From Pseudoduganella albidiflava (GTDB lineage: Bacteria > Pseudomonadota > Gammaproteobacteria > Burkholderiales > Burkholderiaceae_D): 64,000 nucleotides of DNA. Position 1 is the stretch's first letter. Every line of letters starts with the position of its first letter. The stretch spans positions 1,054,001-1,118,000 of the forward strand of contig NZ_CP036401.1 in NCBI RefSeq assembly GCF_004322755.1, in the 5' to 3' direction. Below the pieces are notes generated by a model. That model was not told where the DNA came from and ran no database searches. It saw only the letters and a program-made list of their open reading frames with translations. The position numbers and the translations under genes were made by a program. This document shows, in pieces, positions 59,424-64,000 of the stretch.

Positions 59424-60326
59424 TCAGGGCTGGTAGGCTGGCGGCTCCAGCCCGGCGACCGGCACGCGCACCGACAGCACGCGGCCCGACAGCGGGAATT
59501 GTTCGAGTTCCGCGGCCGGGCGCTTGCCCGCGGTGGTGATGTACAGCGTGCGCAGGTCGTCGCCACCGAAGGCCACCATGGTCGGGCAGCGCACCGGCAG
59601 CGCGATCGCATCGAGCTCCTCGCCGGACGGCGACAGCTTGACGATCCGCCCGCCCTCGAACATCGCCACCCAGTAATTGCCTTCGCTGTCGACCGCCGCG
59701 CCATCGGGCCGGCCGCCATAGCCGTTCTCCTTGTCCATCGAGAACTGGCGCATTTCGCGCGGATTGGCTACCGTGCCGCCCGCGAGATCGAAATCGTAGC
59801 GGGTGATGCGGTGCGACGTGGTGTCGGCGTGGTACATCGTGCGGTTGTCCGGGCTGAACCCCAGGCCGTTCGAATTGGTCATGCCGCCGGACCAGGCCAG
59901 GCGCACCGCGCCCTTTTCCAGTACATACATCTCGGCGGCGGGCTGGTCGCGCGGTTCGTAGATGGTGCCCACCCAGAAGCGGCCCGTGGCGTCCGGCTTG
60001 CCGTCGTTGAAGCGGGCCTTGGTGCGGTCGAAGGGGGAGGGCGCGATCTCGGTCACGGCGCCCGTGCCGGTATCGAGGTGCACGAAACCGTTGCGGGTGG
60101 CGACCACCAGGCCGCCGCCGGCATGCCGCGCCAGCGACGACGGTTCGCTGGTCATGATCCACGACGTGTGGGCGCCGCTACCCGCATCCGTTCGCGTGTT
60201 CAGCCGGTGCACGGCCAGGCCATCGATATCGACCCAGTACAGCGCCTGTTCCTGCGCCAGCCACAGCGGGCCTTCGCCCACCTGCATCACGCCATCGAAG
60301 GCGACGGTGACATCATAGGTGCTCAT
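59424..60326 (-). CDS. SMP-30/gluconolactonase/LRE family lactonase
   Basis: A 300-residue six-bladed beta-propeller. The metal-site residues typical of SMP-30 are in place: Glu18 (VGEGPLW), Asn153 (SNGLGFSPD) and Asp208 (RPDGAAVD), plus the conserved [16 protein letters not shown]. It hydrolyses aldonolactones in characterised members. It starts with an ATGA overlap on the pgi stop, so pgi and this gene are co-translated. Standing where a 6-phosphogluconolactonase (pgl) is expected, it may fulfil that step, or act on free gluconolactone. Confidence 0.9.
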   Translation of the reverse strand: MSTYDVTVAFDGVMQVGEGPLWLAQEQALYWVDIDGLAVHRLNTRTDAGSGAHTSWIMTSEPSSLARHAGGGLVVATRNGFVHLDTGTGAVTEIAPSPFDRTKARFNDGKPDATGRFWVGTIYEPRDQPAAEMYVLEKGAVRLAWSGGMTNSNGLGFSPDNRTMYHADTTSHRITRYDFDLAGGTVANPREMRQFSMDKENGYGGRPDGAAVDSEGNYWVAMFEGGRIVKLSPSGEELDAIALPVRCPTMVAFGGDDLRTLYITTAGKRPAAELEQFPLSGRVLSVRVPVAGLEPPAYQP

Positions 60327-61972
60327 TCGATCTTCGCTCCCTTGGCCATCACGATCAGGCCATTGGTGGAGCTGTCGTGCGCGGCCGGGTCCACGTCGCC
60401 TTCCAGCTCGGCCTGGATCTTCTTCGCCAGCACCTTGCCCAGTTCCACGCCCCACTGGTCGAAGCTGGCGATATCCCACAGCACGCCCTGCACGAAGGTC
60501 TTGTGCTCGTACAGCGCGATCAGCGCGCCCAGCGTGGCCGGGGTCAGGTGTTCCATCAGGATCGTGTTCGACGGGCGGTTGCCGGGGAACGTGCGGTGCG
60601 GTACCAGTTCGTCGATCTTCGCTTCCGGCACGCCTTGCGCGGCCAGCTCGGCGCGCACCTCGTCGCCCGTCTTGCCCTTCATGAAGGCTTCCGACTGGGC
60701 GAAGCAGTTGGCCAGCAGCGCATCGTGGTGGCCGGCCAGGTCGTGCGTGGGCAGCAGCGCGGCGATGAAGTCGATCGGCACGATGTCGGTGCCCTGGTGC
60801 AGCAGCTGGAAGTACGCGTGCTGCGCGTTGGTGCCGCACTCGCCCCACACCACCGGGCAGGTGGCGGTGTCGACCGGCTGGCCACCCTTGGTGACGCGCT
60901 TGCCGTTGCTTTCCATGTCCAGCTGCTGCAGGTAGGCCGGGAAGCGGTTCAGGTCCTGGTGGTACGGCGCGATCGACAGGGAGGAAGCGCCGATGAATTC
61001 ACGGTTCCAGAAGCCGAGGAGCGCCAGCAGCACCGGCATGTTCTGCTCCAGCGGCGCGCTGCGGAAATGCTCGTCCATCTCGTGCGCGCCGGCCAGGAAG
61101 GTCTCGAAGTAGCCGAAGCCCACGGCCAGCGCCACGGACAGGCCGATCGCCGACCACACCGAATAGCGCCCGCCCACCCAGTCCCAGAACGGGAACATGT
61201 TGTCCGGATCGATGCCGAATTTCGTGACCGCTTCGGTGTTCGTCGACACGGCCACGAAGTGGCGCGCCAGGTCTTCTTCCTTGCCCTCGCACAGGAACCA
61301 GCGGCGCGCGGTCTGCGCGTTCAGCATCGTCTCGGCGGTGGTGAAGGTTTTCGAGGCCACGATGAACAGCGTGGTCTCCTGGTTCAGGCTGGTCAGCACC
61401 GCATCCATGTCGTGGCCATCCACGTTGGACACGAAGTGCATGTTCAGGCGCGGATGGGCATACGAGCGCAGCGCCAGCACGGCCATCTTCGGGCCCAGGT
61501 CGGAGCCGCCGATGCCGATGTTGACGATGTCGGTGATCGGCTTGCCGCTGTAGCCCAGCCAGTTGCCGTTGCGCACCCGGTCGGTGAAGGTCTTGATGCG
61601 GTCGAGCACCGCGTGCACGTCGGCATTGACATCCTGGCCGTCGACGACGAGCTGCTTTCCGCGCGGCATACGGAGGGCCGTATGCAGCACGCTGCGTTGT
61701 TCGGTAAGATTGATTTTCTCACCAGCGAACATGGCGTCGCGCTGGCGTTCCACGCCGCGCTCGCGGGCCAGGTCGACCAGCAATTCCACGGTGCGCCGGG
61801 AAATGCGGTTTTTCGAATAGTCGAGGAACAGGCCGGCGGCGTCGACGGTCAGCGCGGGGAAACGCTGCGGTTCCGCAGCGAACAGGTCGCGCAGGTGCCA
61901 TTGTCGTGCATCGGTGGCGTGGGATTGCAGGGCCTGGTAGGCGGCGGTGGTGGTGAGCATTGGCTGGCGCAT
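60323..61972 (-). CDS. pgi: Glucose-6-phosphate isomerase
   Basis: A 549-residue PGI. Signatures [55 protein letters not shown] and the C-terminal [17 protein letters not shown] are present; catalytic His is in [15 protein letters not shown]. Interconverts glucose- and fructose-6-phosphate, feeding recycled hexose back to zwf in the cyclic Entner-Doudoroff mode. Divergent from edd with a 222-bp spacer. Confidence 0.98.
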   Translation of the reverse strand: MRQPMLTTTAAYQALQSHATDARQWHLRDLFAAEPQRFPALTVDAAGLFLDYSKNRISRRTVELLVDLARERGVERQRDAMFAGEKINLTEQRSVLHTALRMPRGKQLVVDGQDVNADVHAVLDRIKTFTDRVRNGNWLGYSGKPITDIVNIGIGGSDLGPKMAVLALRSYAHPRLNMHFVSNVDGHDMDAVLTSLNQETTLFIVASKTFTTAETMLNAQTARRWFLCEGKEEDLARHFVAVSTNTEAVTKFGIDPDNMFPFWDWVGGRYSVWSAIGLSVALAVGFGYFETFLAGAHEMDEHFRSAPLEQNMPVLLALLGFWNREFIGASSLSIAPYHQDLNRFPAYLQQLDMESNGKRVTKGGQPVDTATCPVVWGECGTNAQHAYFQLLHQGTDIVPIDFIAALLPTHDLAGHHDALLANCFAQSEAFMKGKTGDEVRAELAAQGVPEAKIDELVPHRTFPGNRPSNTILMEHLTPATLGALIALYEHKTFVQGVLWDIASFDQWGVELGKVLAKKIQAELEGDVDPAAHDSSTNGLIVMAKGAKIE

Positions 61973-62155
61973 GAGACTTCTGTGTCAGTTTTGGATAGAT
62001 GAACTATACAGGAAATGTCGGTAACTTCACTACGGATAAGCTTCAATTGCGGTAAAAATGTTTGTTTTTATGCTCTGGCCGCCGTGCGATTTCCGGCGGT
62101 CGCGGCGCTCGCGAAGCGAGTCAAAACCACGCCAGGCAGCACGCCCTTGCCCTTC

Positions 62156-62170
62156 TGTAGTAAAATTTCG
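62156..62170 (+). promoter_or_regulatory. Candidate HexR operator upstream of edd
   Basis: TGTAGTAAAATTTCG ends 24 bp before the edd ATG, overlapping the probable start of transcription, which fits a repressor. It pairs with the similar zwf site. Confidence 0.5.
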
Positions 62171-62194
62171 GGAATTCATCGATAAGGAAGCATA

Positions 62195-64000
62195 ATGGCC
62201 TTGCACCCAGTCCTCGAACAAGTCACTGCGCGCATCATCAAGCGCAGCCGTCCGTCGCGCGGCGCCTACCTGGCGCATCTCGAAGCCGCCCGCATCAAGG
62301 GCCGCCCGCAACGCAGCACGCTTGCCTGCACCAACCTTGCCCACGGTTTCGCCGCCTTCCCGGCCAACGACAAGCTGGTATTGAAAGAGGTGAAGAAGCC
62401 CTCGGTGGCGATCGTGTCCGCGTATAACGACATGCTGTCGGCGCACCAGCCATTCGAGCACTTCCCGCCGATCATCAAGGAAGCGGTGCGCGAGGTAGGC
62501 GCGGTGGCGCAGTTCGCCGGCGGCGTGCCAGCCATGTGCGACGGCGTGACCCAGGGCCAGCCGGGCATGGAGCTGTCGCTGTTCTCGCGCGATGCGATCG
62601 CCATGAGCACGGCGATCGCCATGTCGCACAATATGTTCGACTCGGCCGTGTACCTGGGCGTGTGCGACAAGATCGTGCCGGGCCTGGTGATCGGCGCGCT
62701 GCACTTCGGCCACCTGCCGGCCGTGTTCGTACCGGCCGGCCCGATGACGTCCGGCCTGTCGAACAAGGAAAAGGCGGCGATCCGCCAGCGCTATGCGCAA
62801 GGCAAGGCCACCCGCGAGGAATTGCTGGAAGGCGAGTCGCAGTCGTACCACGGCCCCGGCACCTGTACTTTCTACGGTACCGCTAACAGCAACCAGATGC
62901 TGATGGAAGTGATGGGCCTGCACCTGCCGGGCGCCGCCTTTATCACGCCGTACACGGAACTGCGCGACCAGCTCACCGCCGCGGCGGCGCAGCGCGCGGC
63001 GCAGATCACGGAACTGGGCAACGAGTACATCCCGGTCGGCCACGTGGTCGATGAAAAGTCGATCGTCAACGCGATCGTGGCGCTGCTGGCCACCGGCGGT
63101 TCCACCAACCACACGCTGCACCTGCCGGCGATCGCCCGCGCGGCCGGCATCCTGATCGACTGGGACGATTTCAACGACCTGTCCGCCGTGGTGCCGCTGC
63201 TGGCGCGCATCTACCCGAACGGCGAAGCCGACGTGAACCACTTCCACGCGGCCGGTGGCACCGGTTTCATCATCCGCGAACTGCTCGACGCCGGCCTGCT
63301 GCACGACGACGTCACCACCATCCTCGGCAAGGGCCTGCGCAACCACTGTAAAGAGCCGTTCCTGGCCGAAGGCGGCAAGGGCGTGGTGTTCCGCGATTCG
63401 CCGCTGGTCTCGGGCGACGACAAGGTGGTGCGCACCGCCGCCGAGCCATTCTCGAAGGATGGCGGCATGGTCAAGGTGGAGGGCAACCTGGGCCGCGCGA
63501 TCATGAAGGTGTCGGCCGTGAAGGTCGAGCACCGCACCGTGGAAGCGCCGGCGATCGTGTTCAATTCGCAGGAAGATTTCATGGCCGACTACAAGGCCGG
63601 CAAGCTCGATCGCGACTTCGTGGCCGTGATCCGATTCCAGGGCCCGCGCGCCAACGGCATGCCTGAACTGCACTCGCTGACGCCGGCGCTGGCCAACCTG
63701 CAGGATGCCGGCCGCAAGGTGGCGCTGGTGACCGATGGCCGCATGTCCGGCGCGTCCGGCAAGGTGCCGGCGGCGATCCACGTGTCGCCCGAAGTGCTGG
63801 CCGGCGGCCCGCTGGGCCTGGTGCGCGACGGCGACATCATCACCGTCGACGCGGTCACCGGCACGCTGGAAGCGAACGTGCCCGCCGATGTCTGGCATTC
63901 GCGCGCGCTGGCCCAGGCCGACCTGACGCCGAGCCATATCGGCATGGGTCGCGAACTGTTCGCCATGTTCCGCAACAGCGTGTCGGCCGCGGAGGCGGGC
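62195..64000 (+). CDS. edd: 6-phosphogluconate dehydratase Edd (3' end outside window)
   Basis: The first 602 residues of the Fe-S dehydratase of the Entner-Doudoroff pathway (6-phosphogluconate to KDPG). ATG 62195 has an AAGGAAG ribosome site. Conserved features: [20 protein letters not shown], the cluster cysteines in GVCDKI and [15 protein letters not shown], and [19 protein letters not shown] near the end. No stop is reached before base 64000, and family length is only slightly longer, so nearly the whole gene is present. Its usual partner eda is not in view. Confidence 0.96.
   Translation, partial: MALHPVLEQVTARIIKRSRPSRGAYLAHLEAARIKGRPQRSTLACTNLAHGFAAFPANDKLVLKEVKKPSVAIVSAYNDMLSAHQPFEHFPPIIKEAVREVGAVAQFAGGVPAMCDGVTQGQPGMELSLFSRDAIAMSTAIAMSHNMFDSAVYLGVCDKIVPGLVIGALHFGHLPAVFVPAGPMTSGLSNKEKAAIRQRYAQGKATREELLEGESQSYHGPGTCTFYGTANSNQMLMEVMGLHLPGAAFITPYTELRDQLTAAAAQRAAQITELGNEYIPVGHVVDEKSIVNAIVALLATGGSTNHTLHLPAIARAAGILIDWDDFNDLSAVVPLLARIYPNGEADVNHFHAAGGTGFIIRELLDAGLLHDDVTTILGKGLRNHCKEPFLAEGGKGVVFRDSPLVSGDDKVVRTAAEPFSKDGGMVKVEGNLGRAIMKVSAVKVEHRTVEAPAIVFNSQEDFMADYKAGKLDRDFVAVIRFQGPRANGMPELHSLTPALANLQDAGRKVALVTDGRMSGASGKVPAAIHVSPEVLAGGPLGLVRDGDIITVDAVTGTLEANVPADVWHSRALAQADLTPSHIGMGRELFAMFRNSVSAAEAG

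Overview
The window looks like a chromosomal segment of a GC-rich betaproteobacterium, most likely Oxalobacteraceae (Massilia/Duganella/Pseudoduganella type). This is an inference from the gene families, their order (for example gmk-yicC beside a kinase/PP2C pair and rph-rdgB-hemW) and the base composition; no search was run.

About the first half (1-32 kb) is one large flagellar region. On the + strand come flgI (5' end outside the window), flgJ, flgK and flgL. Convergent to them is the complete fliF-G-H-I-J-K-L-M-N-O-P-Q-R operon (minus strand, 19.4 to 7.6 kb), with fliE divergent from fliF. Then, all on the minus strand, come a ycgR-type PilZ brake, a short FlhB C-domain-like protein, a second FliK-like protein, fliT, fliS, an unusually long fliD, flaG and three tandem near-identical flagellin genes. 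Five sigma-28 type promoters can be read by eye (flgK, fliD and each flagellin), together with a set of rho-independent terminators. A GGDEF diguanylate cyclase and a NarL-type response regulator / histidine kinase pair follow.

The gap between the convergent flgL and fliR ends (5.06-7.63 kb) holds a selfish-element nest: a REP-associated tyrosine transposase (RAYT) flanked by many copies of a short palindrome-forming repeat, and a complete IS3-family (IS150-group) element inserted inside one repeat copy with a 3-bp target duplication. A second RAYT lies at 36.8-37.5 kb beside a different palindrome family. Related palindromes of at least five sequence types are scattered through intergenic spaces across the whole window.

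The second half is mainly housekeeping: greB; spoT-rpoZ-gmk-yicC; a Ser/Thr kinase and PP2C phosphatase pair followed by rph, rdgB and hemW; a patatin-like protein; a tripartite RND efflux system; transaldolase; a DadA-type D-amino acid dehydrogenase; and a central carbon cluster (pgi, an SMP-30/gluconolactonase family gene, zwf, hexR, a VOC protein, with edd divergent and running off the right edge). Glucose-6-phosphate isomerase, dehydrogenase, a probable lactonase and 6-phosphogluconate dehydratase together make the Entner-Doudoroff entry route. A shared motif upstream of zwf and edd is a candidate HexR operator.

Intergenic DNA also carries several short tandem repeat arrays (units of 12, 13 and 15 bp) just upstream of genes. 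No rRNA, tRNA, CRISPR array or replication origin was recognised.
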